Of a stretch of DNA of 64,000 nucleotides, positions 16,674 through 25,954 are shown piece by piece. Made by a program: the position numbers and the translations under genes. The notes under the pieces were generated by a model that had not been told where the DNA came from, ran no database searches, and saw only the letters and a program-made list of their open reading frames with translations. The stretch spans positions 97,360-161,359 of the forward strand of contig JAVBTR010000022.1 in assembly GCA_031556065.1 (NCBI GenBank). The letters are read 5' to 3'. Numbering within the stretch: position 1 is the first letter of the stretch; the number at the start of each line of letters is the position of its first letter. The DNA comes from JAVBTR01 sp031556065 (GTDB taxonomy: Bacteria; Bacillota; Clostridia; Christensenellales; Aristaeellaceae).

Positions 16674-17615
16674 TCAGTCAATGGTAGGATGATACACACG
16701 CCTATCCAGAGACCAAATTTTCTCTGAAAACGCGCCTTTGGGGGTACGCAGCTCAATGCCGTTCATCTCGTTCATCCGCGCATCCACCAGATCGATCCAG
16801 TGCAGCATTTCCGCCTCCATGAACATGGGTTTTCTGGGGCTGCCGTATTCTGCTTCCCCATGGTGGCTGATAATCATATGCTCCAGCAGCAGCACAAGCT
16901 CGCCGCTGACACCCACATTTTCCGCCGCCTTGCTCAGCTGGGCCACACCGCGGACCAAGTGCCCAAGGAGCAGCCCCTCCGGGGTATAATCGGTTACATT
17001 GCCATATTCATCGGATTTCATTTCCGTAATTTTACTTAAATCGTGAAGGATCACCCCGGCCCGAAGCAAGTCCCCATTCAGAAAGGGGTAGACAGGCAAC
17101 AGGGCATTGCACAAATCCAGCATGCCGGTGGTGTGATGCAGCAGGCCTGAACGTTCCGCGTGGTGCAGCTTTTGCGCCGCGGGAAAATACACAAGGGCGT
17201 CCCCGCTAAGGCGGATCATTTCCCGGCAGATTTTTTGAAGCGCCTCGTTTTCCATGGCATCGATGGTATCGTGAATTTTTTGAAGCATGACCTCCGGCTT
17301 TTCCGGGGCGCTTAAAGTCAGCTGAGAAATGTCCACGTCATCGTTTTCATCGGCCTGGCGCATTTTCTCCACCCGGAATTGGTTGCGGCCATTGTACTCC
17401 TGCATCAGCCCACGAACCTTGATAATTGCCCCAACGGGAGGAGGCGGCACTGCCCCATCCCATAATTTGGCGTTCACCTCGCCGGTTTTATCGCCTAAAG
17501 TCATGTCCAGGTAGCGGCTGCCACTCTGGGCCGCCCGCTGCTCGCTCTGGCGTACCAGTAAAAAGCCTTCAAACCGTGTATCCTTTTCCACCATGGCAAT
17601 GCCGTACATATCCAT
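16674..17615 (-). CDS. yhaM: 3'-5' exoribonuclease YhaM family (OB fold + HD domain)
   Basis: At 313 residues it matches B. subtilis YhaM in length. Residues about 15-95 form an OB-fold nucleic-acid-binding domain (SRYLDMTLGDKTGEVNAKLWD), and the rest an HD phosphohydrolase domain with HHAERSGLLHHTTGML, LLRAGVILHDLSK and HMIISHHGEAEYGSP. I start at MDMYGIAM, which has AAAGGA 8 bases upstream; the frame is open for 35 more codons, but that part runs into the hairpin repeat at 17703 and has no ribosome site. YhaM enzymes trim RNA 3' ends in the cytoplasm. Confidence 0.88.
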   Translation of the reverse strand: MDMYGIAMVEKDTRFEGFLLVRQSEQRAAQSGSRYLDMTLGDKTGEVNAKLWDGAVPPPPVGAIIKVRGLMQEYNGRNQFRVEKMRQADENDDVDISQLTLSAPEKPEVMLQKIHDTIDAMENEALQKICREMIRLSGDALVYFPAAQKLHHAERSGLLHHTTGMLDLCNALLPVYPFLNGDLLRAGVILHDLSKITEMKSDEYGNVTDYTPEGLLLGHLVRGVAQLSKAAENVGVSGELVLLLEHMIISHHGEAEYGSPRKPMFMEAEMLHWIDLVDARMNEMNGIELRTPKGAFSEKIWSLDRRVYHPTID

Positions 17616-17702
17616 GAAAAACATCCTTTCAAGATGCAGCTGTTGGCGCACCCTGTTTAATCCCATAGGAGGTATCGGGGGATCGCAATCCTCCGATCTT
17701 AG

Positions 17703-17845
17703 ATCCGAAATCGGCGACATGCGCGGCGAATTTCGGGGAATTTCGTAGAAATTCCTACCTTACCCGAGCAAAAGGCCGTGAAAGCGTAGCTTTCGCAGTG
17801 CAGAGAGGGAAAATCTCCTAAAAGTGGCTTCGCCACTTTTAGGAC
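17703..17845 (+). repeat. Interspersed hairpin repeat, copy A (also dnaB terminator)
   Basis: The unit starts at CCGAAATCGG..CGGCGAATTTCGGGGAAT, continues with TCCTACCTTACCCGAG, GTGAAAGCGTAGCTTTCGC and GTGCAGAGAGGGAAAA, and ends in the perfect 12-bp stem CCTAAAAGTGGC-TTC-GCCACTTTTAGG. The last stem overlaps the dnaB stop codon, so it likely ends dnaB transcription. Blocks are shared with copies at 51745 (same strand) and 63845 (opposite strand). Confidence 0.75.
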
Positions 17846-19200
17846 TGCAAATTGCGGTATGGGCTGTCGGGAGGAAGATCACCAAAGGTGGTATATTCCG
17901 CCATCCAGCCCATCTTTATCGTCCCTAAGGGGCCGTTTCTTTGCTTGGCTATAATCACTTCCGCGATGTTTTTTTCCTCGCTGGAAGGATCGTAGTAGGC
18001 TTCCCTGTGCAGAAACATGACCACGTCTGCGTCCTGTTCAATAGAACCGGAGTCGCGCAAGTCCGAAAGCACAGGCCGCTTATCTTGGCGCGTGGCTGCC
18101 GCACGGCTTAACTGGGCGCAGGCGATCAGCGGTACCTTTAGCTCCAGTGCAATGGCCTTTAACTGCCTGGATATTTCCGAAACCTCCAGCTGGCGGTTCT
18201 CGGTCTTTTTATCCGAGGACATCAGCTGCATATAGTCGATCATAATCAGATCAAGGCCATGGTCCATCATAAGCCGCCTGCATCGGGACCGTATCTGGGA
18301 AGGGGTAACCCCCGCCGTATCGTCGATGTACATGGGGGCGTTGCCCATGGAGCTAAGATTTTTCGCAATCTTCATCCAATCTTCGTCGGTAAGGCTGCCG
18401 GAACGGACCCGCTGCATATCCACCCGGGCTTCCGAGCAAAGCATACGCATGGCGATCTGTTCCCGGGGCATTTCCAAGCTAAACACAGCGGTGTGCTTAT
18501 GGTGGTTCACCGCTGCAGCCTGGCAAATGTTCATAGCAAAGCTGGTCTTGCCCATAGAAGGACGGGCACCTAATAAAACCAATTCGCCCCCATGGAGACC
18601 TGTCAGCAGCTTATCCAAATCCGCAAAGCCCGTAGGCACCCCGGCGATCTTACCCCGAAGCCTCGCCAGCTCTTCAATTTGCTCGTAGGTGCCCTGAAGC
18701 ACCTGCTTAATATGCACCAGCTGATCCCCGCCGGTGCGCTTCATCACAATATCGAATATGGCCTTTTCAGCGCCCCCAAGGGTTTCTTCCAGGGTGGATT
18801 GCTGGGTATAGCATTCTTTTTGAATTTCCTCGCTGGCTTGAATCAGTTTACGCAAAGTGGATTTTTCGGCCACGATTTCCACATAAGCCTTAATATTCAC
18901 CGTGGTGGGCACGTTTTGCATCAGTGTAACTAAATAAACCGTACCGCCTACCCCATCCAGCATACCACGGCGGGCCAATTCCGCGTCGGTGGTTACCAGA
19001 TCAACCGGGCTGCCCTTGACTGTTATGGTTTTCATGGCATCGAAAATCTCTTGATGAGCGGGGCTGAAAAAATCTTCCCGCGTCAGGGCTTCCGCCGCCA
19101 CCATCACGGCCTGGGAGGATTGCAGCATGGAACCCAAGACCGATTGCTCGGCCTCGTTGTTATGCGGCATGGGCACCCCTCTCATGCTTCCCGTTTCCAT
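17839..19200 (-). CDS. dnaB: Replicative DNA helicase
   Basis: The 453-residue protein has the DnaB layout: N-terminal domain (MPHNNEAEQSVLGSML), linker helix, and RecA-like ATPase with Walker A GARPSMGKTS, then DLIMIDYMQLM and the helicase motif KQRNGPLG. It unwinds DNA at the replication fork as a hexamer. It lies 23 bases after rplI, the classic Firmicutes order. AGAGG precedes the chosen ATG; a second ATG ten codons downstream (MPHNNEAEQ) also starts the conserved sequence. Confidence 0.97.
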   Translation of the reverse strand: METGSMRGVPMPHNNEAEQSVLGSMLQSSQAVMVAAEALTREDFFSPAHQEIFDAMKTITVKGSPVDLVTTDAELARRGMLDGVGGTVYLVTLMQNVPTTVNIKAYVEIVAEKSTLRKLIQASEEIQKECYTQQSTLEETLGGAEKAIFDIVMKRTGGDQLVHIKQVLQGTYEQIEELARLRGKIAGVPTGFADLDKLLTGLHGGELVLLGARPSMGKTSFAMNICQAAAVNHHKHTAVFSLEMPREQIAMRMLCSEARVDMQRVRSGSLTDEDWMKIAKNLSSMGNAPMYIDDTAGVTPSQIRSRCRRLMMDHGLDLIMIDYMQLMSSDKKTENRQLEVSEISRQLKAIALELKVPLIACAQLSRAAATRQDKRPVLSDLRDSGSIEQDADVVMFLHREAYYDPSSEEKNIAEVIIAKQRNGPLGTIKMGWMAEYTTFGDLPPDSPYRNLQS

Positions 19201-19223
19201 CTAATCAGACCTCTTAATCCTGC

Positions 19224-19676
19224 TTACTTGCCTTGAGCTACGACAGAAACCGTCATTTCCGTGGTAATCCCGGCGTATACCCAAAGGGCAACCTTCACAT
19301 CCCCCAATTGGCGGATGGGATCCTTTAATTCGATCTTGCGCTTATCTACTTCAATGCCATGCTGCTCTTTAAGGGCATCGGCGATTTCCTGGGCGGTAAT
19401 AGAACCGTAGAGCCGACCTGTATCCCCGCATTTTGCGGCGATCTTGATCACCTTGCCGCGCAGCTCCTTGGCTTTGGCCAGGGCCGTTTCCTTGCGTTCC
19501 TGTTCCTTTTTTTCTTCTACTGCCTTTTTCCGTTCAATTTCCTTTACCGCATTATCCGTGGCTTCAACGGCCAATTTTTTCGGGAACAGGAAGTTTCTGG
19601 CAAACCCGTCGGATACATTCAGCACCTGATTCTTCGTGCCGCTTCCCTTCACATCTTGCAATAAAATAACTTTCAT
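19224..19676 (-). CDS. rplI: Ribosomal protein bL9
   Basis: A 150-residue L9 with the signature MKVILLQDVKGSGTKNQVLNVSDGFARNFLFPKKLA, a long central helix rich in Lys/Glu (residues about 45-80) and the C-terminal domain. It belongs to the large subunit. It starts 2 bases after the yybS stop and precedes dnaB. Confidence 0.98.
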   Translation of the reverse strand: MKVILLQDVKGSGTKNQVLNVSDGFARNFLFPKKLAVEATDNAVKEIERKKAVEEKKEQERKETALAKAKELRGKVIKIAAKCGDTGRLYGSITAQEIADALKEQHGIEVDKRKIELKDPIRQLGDVKVALWVYAGITTEMTVSVVAQGK

Positions 19677-19678
19677 TT

Positions 19679-20734
19679 CTAGTCCTCCTCTTTCTTAGGG
19701 CGCAGCCCTCTAAAATCCAACAAGGTGTCCAGCACGCCAAAAAGCAGCGGCACCTGGTATAGCAACACCGCCATCGCCCCAGCGTAAAGCCGGCGGTTAA
19801 AGCGGATGGTCCCCCGTTTCTTCTGCCAGTGGGCCATAACGGCAAGCCCTTGGGTTGTAAACATCACCTGGGCCAGGGTAGCCATCATGCTTCCCATAAA
19901 CAGCGCTGTCTGGTTTGATGTAAACCATTTAAACATGACGCCTGCCAAAAGCACTAGGGCCAATTTGAGCATTCCCGGCTCCAAAAGCCATTTTTCAAAG
20001 GCGGGCGGCTCCGGCACCGCCTGGCCTCTGCGGCGGTAAAAGCCCACGGGCAGCATAGCCATGGCAAGGGTTCCTAGGGACAAAAACACAACGATGGCAA
20101 CAGGCAGAAACTGCGTAAGCAAAAGGCGCAAGGTGGTGTTAAAGCTGTTGAGAATTTCCGTTCTCACCACAGGTAAAAGCACCAATTCCCCGGTAATTAC
20201 ATAGGTGAGGTTAGAATAAGCCTGCTGCATTCTTAAAAAAGAACTGTGAAGATTAGCCAGCCCATAGGCCAACAGATCGATCAGAATATCATCGCCGCGG
20301 GCGGAAACCTCAACCGCATCCCTTATGCGCTGGGCCAGGCCAGAAATCATATCCGTGCCTGCAAATTCCACAAGCCAGGGAATAAAGCCCAGCAGACCCA
20401 GGGTTAGAGCAGCAAAATGCATGGCAAGCCTGGTTTTAAAGGGCCGCTTCGCTTCAATGTCTACCTTCATGGCGATGGTTTCACACAAGGCGTAGCAAAC
20501 CATCCCTCCAAAGGCAGCGTTTGAATAAGCGTACCTGAAAAAAAGAAGACCATACACCAGTACAAAAACCCCAATAGCAGCGTAAATCCCCTTGCGCGCC
20601 ATGGCTTCATAGGCTGCCAAGGGCAGCAGAAGCACCACAAAAGGCGCTGCGGCCGGGAAGATAAACCCAGCCACTATCACCATCAGCAAAAGAAGGGCCC
20701 AGCCAGGAATCCGAAAATCTAACCTGTTTTCCAT
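19679..20734 (-). CDS. yybS: YybS family multi-spanning membrane protein (DUF2232)
   Basis: A 351-residue integral membrane protein with about eight hydrophobic helices. Its position directly before rplI and its sequence style match YybS. In B. subtilis the order is yybS-gdpP-rplI-dnaB; here the c-di-AMP phosphodiesterase gene gdpP is missing between yybS and rplI. Molecular function is unknown. Confidence 0.8.
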   Translation of the reverse strand: MENRLDFRIPGWALLLLMVIVAGFIFPAAAPFVVLLLPLAAYEAMARKGIYAAIGVFVLVYGLLFFRYAYSNAAFGGMVCYALCETIAMKVDIEAKRPFKTRLAMHFAALTLGLLGFIPWLVEFAGTDMISGLAQRIRDAVEVSARGDDILIDLLAYGLANLHSSFLRMQQAYSNLTYVITGELVLLPVVRTEILNSFNTTLRLLLTQFLPVAIVVFLSLGTLAMAMLPVGFYRRRGQAVPEPPAFEKWLLEPGMLKLALVLLAGVMFKWFTSNQTALFMGSMMATLAQVMFTTQGLAVMAHWQKKRGTIRFNRRLYAGAMAVLLYQVPLLFGVLDTLLDFRGLRPKKEED

Positions 20735-20785
20735 GGCTTGCCCCTTCCCACACTTAAGTTATCCTATCAATTGTAATGCATTCAT

Positions 20786-21244
20786 TCAAAAAGTGCAAGA
20801 AAAACCCAGTTCTTCAAGGACTTTTCCAACCCTTTCATTTGAATTTTCCATGCCCTGTTCCAAATATGGCGAAAACGTATCCGCATCCTTCAGCGCTTCG
20901 TCGTAAGGGCCCTGGGAAAGTTCACGAAAATCGTGATGATGAATGGCGTTTTGAATCAGGACGATTTCTGCTTTTGAAAACAAGCCCGTTTCTTCCAGCA
21001 TGGTCTTGGCCATCAACGCCCCTTTTTCTGCGTGGGCTTCGTAGGTACCCTTTTCATAATAATAGATTTCGTGCAATAGCCCGCAGATCAGCCCCATTTC
21101 AGCTGCCAGGCCACGGCGCCTGCAAAGCAGGGCGCAAATCTGCGCCACCCCATAGGTGTGAATATAGGCCTTGCCCTTTCGTTCCTCCGGCAAGGCTTCT
21201 ATAAGCCTGCTCACATACTTTTTAACCAGTTCTATTCGATTCAT
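20786..21244 (-). CDS. Small HD-domain phosphohydrolase-like protein
   Basis: A 152-residue HD-superfamily protein of the type seen in YqeK-like and nucleotidase-like families. Candidate metal ligands are His30 (YIHTYGVA), the pair in LLHEIYYYEKG, AIHHHDF and ALKDADTF. The central motif reads His-Glu instead of His-Asp, which could weaken metal binding. Its ATG overlaps the stop of the flavin reductase gene (ATGA), so translation is coupled. The substrate is unknown. Confidence 0.7.
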   Translation of the reverse strand: MNRIELVKKYVSRLIEALPEERKGKAYIHTYGVAQICALLCRRRGLAAEMGLICGLLHEIYYYEKGTYEAHAEKGALMAKTMLEETGLFSKAEIVLIQNAIHHHDFRELSQGPYDEALKDADTFSPYLEQGMENSNERVGKVLEELGFSCTF

Positions 21245-21858
21245 GGCTTTTCGCCCTGAATCTTTTTCATGCGGCTTTCATATACTTGCGGGGCCGCCAA
21301 AGAAAATCCGAAGAAGCCTTCAATCCCGGCCATGGTCTGGTAAACCCCGTGGTTATAGCCGATCAGCTCCGCCCGTTCAAGGTGCATGGAGCCGTCTTCA
21401 TCAAACCATTCCTGCGCCACGTGGACGCCTACAATTTCCGATAGAAACACATCATGGCTGCCTAATTCCAGCACCTGCTTTACCTTGCAGCTCAAGTAGG
21501 CCGGGGCTTGTTCAATGGCGGGCGCATATTCAAGCTCTGGCGCGGGGATGGGCGTTAGATTCATTTCTTTAAACTTATCCACATCCCGGCCGGATTTGAC
21601 TCCGCAGTAATCCATGGCTTTTAAAAGAGGCTTGCCCACCATGTTTAAGGTAAATTCCCCTGTTTCCATTAGCATGGGGTGGGAAAACCGCTCCTTGCGG
21701 ATACTGATGGAAACCATTGGCGGATGGGAGCAAACGGTGCCCACCCATGCCAGGGTTATAATATTGGGTCGGCCTTTCTTGCCCTTTAACGCTACCATGA
21801 CGCTTGGAACAGGAGCCAGCAGTGTGCAGGGGCCGATTTCACGAAAGTTTTGCGCCAT
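21241..21858 (-). CDS. Flavin reductase-like FMN-binding protein
   Basis: A 205-residue member of the flavin reductase/FMN-binding split-barrel family, with PNIITLAWVGTVCSHPPMVSISIRKERFSH matching the FMN-phosphate-binding region and ELIGYNHGVYQTM near the C-terminus. Such enzymes in anaerobes are usually NAD(P)H:flavin oxidoreductases or flavoredoxins. I start at MAQNF, 8 bases after GGAGG; upstream in-frame Met codons lack ribosome sites. It is co-transcribed with the HD protein downstream. Confidence 0.85.
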   Translation of the reverse strand: MAQNFREIGPCTLLAPVPSVMVALKGKKGRPNIITLAWVGTVCSHPPMVSISIRKERFSHPMLMETGEFTLNMVGKPLLKAMDYCGVKSGRDVDKFKEMNLTPIPAPELEYAPAIEQAPAYLSCKVKQVLELGSHDVFLSEIVGVHVAQEWFDEDGSMHLERAELIGYNHGVYQTMAGIEGFFGFSLAAPQVYESRMKKIQGEKP

Positions 21859-21875
21859 ATGAGACGCCTCCATTC

Positions 21876-21904
21876 TTGCGATATAGCTGTATCTAGTGTA
21901 CAAT
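21876..21904 (+). promoter_or_regulatory. Promoter of the AEC transporter gene
   Basis: TTGCGA, a 17-base spacer, then TACAAT. It drives the plus-strand transporter gene 33 bases downstream and lies between two divergent genes. Confidence 0.6.
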
Positions 21905-21936
21905 GAACAGGAAAAAATGGCAAGGGAGCTACTTTA

Positions 21937-22833
21937 ATGGCGGTTATTCTCCAGGTCATGGTGGTTTTTGTTCTGATCGGTGTGGGGTATGTTTGCGCCA
22001 GGTTTAAATGGATTCAGCGGGAAGGCTTCCGGGGGCTGAACAATTTTATTTTGTATTTATCAATGCCCGCTCTAGCTCTGATGAAAATGCAGATCACCGC
22101 CGACGGCCAGCTGCTCCTTCAGCTTTTGATCGCCTTTGCGTGCGCCACCATAGCCATGCTTATCAGCTGCGGTGTAGCGCTTATTCTGTTTAAAAACAAA
22201 GAGCAGGATCATAAAGCAGTTTATACCAACATGGTCACCTTCGCCAATTCCGGCTTCATGGGTTTTCCCGTGGTAGAGGCCTGCCTTGGGGAAGAGGCGC
22301 TGATCTACGCGGTAATGTTCGTGGCCAGCTTCAATCTTCTATCGTTCTCCTTGGGTGCTATCCTCTATTCCGGTGAAAAGACCATTCAATGGAAAAAGAT
22401 CATCACAACCCCCAGCATTATCGCTGTTCTTTTAGGGTTTGTGTGCCTGCTGACTCCCTTTAAAATCCCCATGCCCTTTTCCGGGGCTTTCGATATGCTG
22501 GCCAGCACCACTACGCCCTTGGCCATGGTGGTTATCGGCGCCCAATTGGTGGGCCTGCCCCTTAAAACCCTAAAGAATAAAGACCTGATGCTGTCTTGTT
22601 TCCTGCGGCTGGTGGCCTGCCCTGTGGTGCTTTTGCTTTTTTTAAGGCTAACAGGCCTTCCCACCCTTATGACCTCCACCCTTTTTGTCTGCTACGCTAT
22701 GCCCAGCGCCGCTCTGGTGGCCATTCAGGCGGATCAATACCATTGCGAGCCCCAGCTGGCCTCCACCGGAGTGGCCCTTTCCTCCGCCCTTTCCATGCTC
22801 ACCATCCCGTTAATGCTCTTATTTATCTTATAA
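21937..22833 (+). CDS. AEC family transporter (auxin efflux carrier fold)
   Basis: A 298-residue membrane protein with about ten helices in two inverted sets, typical of bacterial AEC/MdcF-like permeases. Family stretches include FANSGFMGFPVVEACLGE and LFVCYAMPSAALVAIQADQY. These proteins move organic acids such as malate or malonate; the substrate here is not predictable. It begins after AAGGGAG and is followed 12 bases later by a phosphoesterase gene, so the two may be co-transcribed. Confidence 0.88.
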   Translation: MAVILQVMVVFVLIGVGYVCARFKWIQREGFRGLNNFILYLSMPALALMKMQITADGQLLLQLLIAFACATIAMLISCGVALILFKNKEQDHKAVYTNMVTFANSGFMGFPVVEACLGEEALIYAVMFVASFNLLSFSLGAILYSGEKTIQWKKIITTPSIIAVLLGFVCLLTPFKIPMPFSGAFDMLASTTTPLAMVVIGAQLVGLPLKTLKNKDLMLSCFLRLVACPVVLLLFLRLTGLPTLMTSTLFVCYAMPSAALVAIQADQYHCEPQLASTGVALSSALSMLTIPLMLLFIL

Positions 22834-22845
22834 GGGGGTTTTCCC

Positions 22846-23733
22846 ATGCAGCAGCGCAACCGCCGCCAGGGCCGCAAACGCAAGGCAAAATTCTTTTCCT
22901 TAAGCCGCTTGATTACCTTCGCCCTGCTGGTTTTCTTTCTGGGCTATCCTTTTTATGAGGCCTATCATCTGCAAACAGAAAAAACAACCCTGTCCATTTC
23001 AGGGTTGCCTCAAGATTTGAATAATTTACGCATCGCCTATATCAGCGATATCCACAAGAGCGCCATGTTCCCCCAATCCAGGGTCTCAAGCCTGGTGGAT
23101 CAAATCAACCGCTTAAACGCCGATATTGTGGTGCTGGGAGGCGATTATGCCGACGATTCCGATGGCGCTATTGAATTTTTTCAGACAGTGCCCAGGATCA
23201 GCGCCCGGCTGAAGGTAGTGGGGGTTTTAGGCAACCACGACCGCACCATTCCCGAAAGCAACTTGGATAAGCTGCAAAACGCCATGGTCGCCGCCAATGT
23301 GATTCCCCTTGTAAACAACACCCTGACCATTAAAATTGGCGATTCCAATGTGGTTCTAGCGGGCATCGACGATATCAACAACGGCCACCCGGATATCGAA
23401 GGGGTGGCGAAAATGGTTAGCCGGGACGATTTTGTAATCTTTCTTTCCCATTCCCCCGGCGCCATTCCCTCTGCCCTTCAGGCCACCGACCAAAACAGCC
23501 GGGACCACTGGTTCGATCTGGCCCTGTGCGGCCATACCCACGGCGGGCAGATTACCTTCCTGGGCCAGCCGCTGATCCTGGAATTCCAAAAAGTGCCTAA
23601 GCGTTACCTTTCCGGCTGGATCGAAGAAAACAGAACCCCCATCCTTACCTCCAACGGCGTAGGCACGGCTTATCTGCCTATTCGCCTGTTCGCCCCAGCC
23701 CAGATTCACTTAATTACATTAAAAGCCAGCTAA
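22846..23733 (+). CDS. Membrane-anchored metallophosphoesterase, second copy
   Basis: A 295-residue calcineurin-like phosphoesterase. A basic N-terminus (RNRRQGRKRKAKFF) precedes one transmembrane helix (LITFALLVFFLGYPFYEAY), so the catalytic domain faces outward. Metal motifs: YISDIHKS, GGDYADD, LGNHDRTI and CGHTHGGQ. It is a paralog of the 2867-3700 protein. Its last bases overlap the end of the convergent DUF4363 gene. Confidence 0.83.
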   Translation: MQQRNRRQGRKRKAKFFSLSRLITFALLVFFLGYPFYEAYHLQTEKTTLSISGLPQDLNNLRIAYISDIHKSAMFPQSRVSSLVDQINRLNADIVVLGGDYADDSDGAIEFFQTVPRISARLKVVGVLGNHDRTIPESNLDKLQNAMVAANVIPLVNNTLTIKIGDSNVVLAGIDDINNGHPDIEGVAKMVSRDDFVIFLSHSPGAIPSALQATDQNSRDHWFDLALCGHTHGGQITFLGQPLILEFQKVPKRYLSGWIEENRTPILTSNGVGTAYLPIRLFAPAQIHLITLKAS

Positions 23734-24143
23734 AATATATTGACCAGAGAAATATCCTCCCTGGTATAAATGTTTTCAAAGCTTTCTGTCAGTTCATGAA
23801 GGGCCCAGAAAATAATTCCCTGATCCCCGCTTTCAAAGCCAGCCTCCAGCATATAGATATAAGAATCCACCTTGTTTGTATCTTGGTGGAACGCAATGAC
23901 CTGCAGGCTTTGGCAATCCTCCAGCCATTGGGCCTTGATATCCCTTGTCATCTTTTCCGCCTCAGCAATCTTTTCTTCCTTCACCAGGGCAGTCAGTTCA
24001 GTGACCTTTTCAAGGTAGATGTCCACGATGTTTTTCGTGGTTACATTGGTATAGATGCCAATAGCCGCCACCAATACAATGCAGACGATAATCGTCCAAA
24101 ACGCGCTTCGCAACCCATCACCACCCAATCTCCGTTTGTTCAA
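23730..24143 (-). CDS. DUF4363 family protein
   Basis: A 137-residue protein with one N-terminal helix (AFWTIIVCIVLVAAIGIYT) followed by an extracytoplasmic helical domain. It resembles DUF4363 proteins, which are usually encoded beside DUF421 proteins. Its start lies inside the end of the DUF421 gene (26-base overlap), which implies coupled translation. Function is unknown; the pair is found in spore formers. Confidence 0.7.
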   Translation of the reverse strand: MNKRRLGGDGLRSAFWTIIVCIVLVAAIGIYTNVTTKNIVDIYLEKVTELTALVKEEKIAEAEKMTRDIKAQWLEDCQSLQVIAFHQDTNKVDSYIYMLEAGFESGDQGIIFWALHELTESFENIYTREDISLVNIF

Positions 24144-24840
24144 GGGCCTGAATAAAATGCACGCTGGTTTGGTTTTTGGCCTGTACCATCAACACCCCCT
24201 GGGTATCCAGGCTGCACATGAAGATTTCTTTAAAGGTGTTCACCCCTGCTGTTTGAATGCGCTTTAACAGCCAGTTTTCCGTTAGTCCGCCAAGCTGAAG
24301 GTTATGGCTTTGCAGCCGGCCATCCAGTATGAGCGTCAGCGGAATCCCGTCCACCCCCGGATCAATGGCCATATCGTTAGGGGTTACGTTACGGAAGGTG
24401 GCTTTGGGAAACACGCTAACCTTGCCCCCGGTTTCCATAATGGCAGTGCCTACCTCCGCCGGATTTAAATAGCCCTGCATTCTCAGCTCCTCCAACAGGT
24501 CTGTCAGGCTAAAGCACATGCGGCGCATTTCCTTTTCTTGGATCACCCCATCCTTCATCAGTACCACTGGGGCGCCGGAAATCATGGTGCGGACTTTTTG
24601 GCTTTTAAGCGATATTAATGTGATCAGCCCGTGCATCAGCACCAGTGCCGTCAGAGGCACCAGGCCGTAGATCAGCGGCACGCCTATTTCCTCCATTGGG
24701 GTGGAAGCCAGGTCCGCGATCATAATAGCGATAACCAATTCAAAGGGCTGCAATTGCCCTACTTCCCTTTTCCCCATAACCCTTACAGCCAGCACAGCCG
24801 CAATAAACAGAATGGCCGCCCGGATAAAAGCATTGATCAT
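24118..24840 (-). CDS. DUF421 membrane protein (YetF/YrbG-like)
   Basis: A 240-residue protein with three N-terminal helices and a soluble C-terminal DUF421 domain. The family stretch RVMGKREVGQLQPFELVIAIMIADLAS is intact, as is the later RMQGYLNPAEVGTAIMETGG. I start at MINAFIRAA, 7 bases after GGAGGG. In B. subtilis related proteins affect sporulation and germination, but mechanisms are unclear. Confidence 0.85.
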   Translation of the reverse strand: MINAFIRAAILFIAAVLAVRVMGKREVGQLQPFELVIAIMIADLASTPMEEIGVPLIYGLVPLTALVLMHGLITLISLKSQKVRTMISGAPVVLMKDGVIQEKEMRRMCFSLTDLLEELRMQGYLNPAEVGTAIMETGGKVSVFPKATFRNVTPNDMAIDPGVDGIPLTLILDGRLQSHNLQLGGLTENWLLKRIQTAGVNTFKEIFMCSLDTQGVLMVQAKNQTSVHFIQALEQTEIGW

Positions 24841-24906
24841 GTTCCATCCCTCCCGGTTGTCATTTTGGCCAAATTCCCCCAATCTATTCAGCAAAGGAGA
24901 ATGGCA

Positions 24907-25818
24907 ATGAAAACCCCGTTTTTAAAGCCCAACGCCCACTTGGCCCTGATCGCCCCCTCCAGTCCCGTTTACGAAAAAGAGAAACGGGAAGCCACCCTCC
25001 GCGCCCTGAAAAAATGGGGCTATACTGTTACGGTCTATCCATCGGTCACTTCCGCCCGGGGTTACCTTTCCGGCTCCGATAGCCTTCGGGCAGCAGATGT
25101 GATGGATGCCTTTTTAGACGATGGCATTGACGGCATTCTTTGTTTAAGAGGGGGGTATGGGGCTGGACGGATTTTGCCTTTACTGGATTTCAGCCAGATT
25201 AAAAAGCACCCAAAGCCTTTTATCGGCTACAGCGATGCCACAGCCCTGCATTTAGCACTGCATAGATGCTGCGGTTTTCCCACCTTTCACGGGCCCATGG
25301 GGGCCGAGCTGCCAGGGCTTAAAGCCTCTCAGCGCAAGCAATGGCAGCAGGTTTTATCAGGGGCGGGGGAAAAGCATATTCAAAACACCAATGGCGATCA
25401 TATCCAAGCCTTTGGCCGCCTGACAACCGCCTCGGGAATCATGCTCGGAGGGAATATGTCCGTTTTCTCAAGCCTTTTAGGCACCCCCTATATGCCGGAT
25501 CTGGCGGGGAAAATTCTCCTTTTAGAAGATGTGGGCGAAAGACCCTATCGCATTGACCGGATGTTGAATCAGTTTAAAACCTTAGGCCTTCTAAACATCA
25601 TCAAGGCCCTGGTGCTTTGTGATTTTACCGATTGCGAAGCCGCCGATTCCACCCGCAGTCTGAATGTGGTGGATGTTTTTAAAGACCTGCTGCCCCCCCA
25701 CCTGCCGGTGATTTATGGCCTGCATATAGGCCATGGGAAGGATAATCTCACTTTGCCTCTTGGAGTCAGGTACCGGGTAGATACGAAAAAGGCCACACTG
25801 ACAAGGCTGGATATCTAA
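24907..25818 (+). CDS. LD-carboxypeptidase (peptidase S66, LdcA/MccF family)
   Basis: A 303-residue protein with the S66 layout: LIAPSSPV at the start, LRGGYGAGRILP, the serine motif PFIGYSDATALH, and the C-terminal catalytic Glu/His regions (LLLEDVGERPYRIDRM; YGLHIGHGKDNLTLPLG). S66 enzymes trim the terminal D-Ala of murein tetrapeptides during recycling, or act on acylated nucleotide toxins (MccF). With no signal peptide, the cytoplasmic recycling role is more likely. The ATG was chosen by spacing from AAAGGAG. Confidence 0.88.
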   Translation: MKTPFLKPNAHLALIAPSSPVYEKEKREATLRALKKWGYTVTVYPSVTSARGYLSGSDSLRAADVMDAFLDDGIDGILCLRGGYGAGRILPLLDFSQIKKHPKPFIGYSDATALHLALHRCCGFPTFHGPMGAELPGLKASQRKQWQQVLSGAGEKHIQNTNGDHIQAFGRLTTASGIMLGGNMSVFSSLLGTPYMPDLAGKILLLEDVGERPYRIDRMLNQFKTLGLLNIIKALVLCDFTDCEAADSTRSLNVVDVFKDLLPPHLPVIYGLHIGHGKDNLTLPLGVRYRVDTKKATLTRLDI

Positions 25819-25954
25819 GGGGGGCGCAAACGTCAGCGCCAATATAGCAAAGCAAGAAACCGGCGAAGCCCATCCATCGATTACCAAGGTAACCAACAAA
25901 GATTCCAAAAAATATATTAACAGCAGGTCATAGGTGGCAATACAGCCAAAAAAC

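Noticed and set aside
17616..17720. N-terminal extension of the YhaM protein by 35 codons
   Set aside because: It has no ribosome site, enters the interspersed repeat, and the shorter form matches family length with AAAGGA at the right distance.
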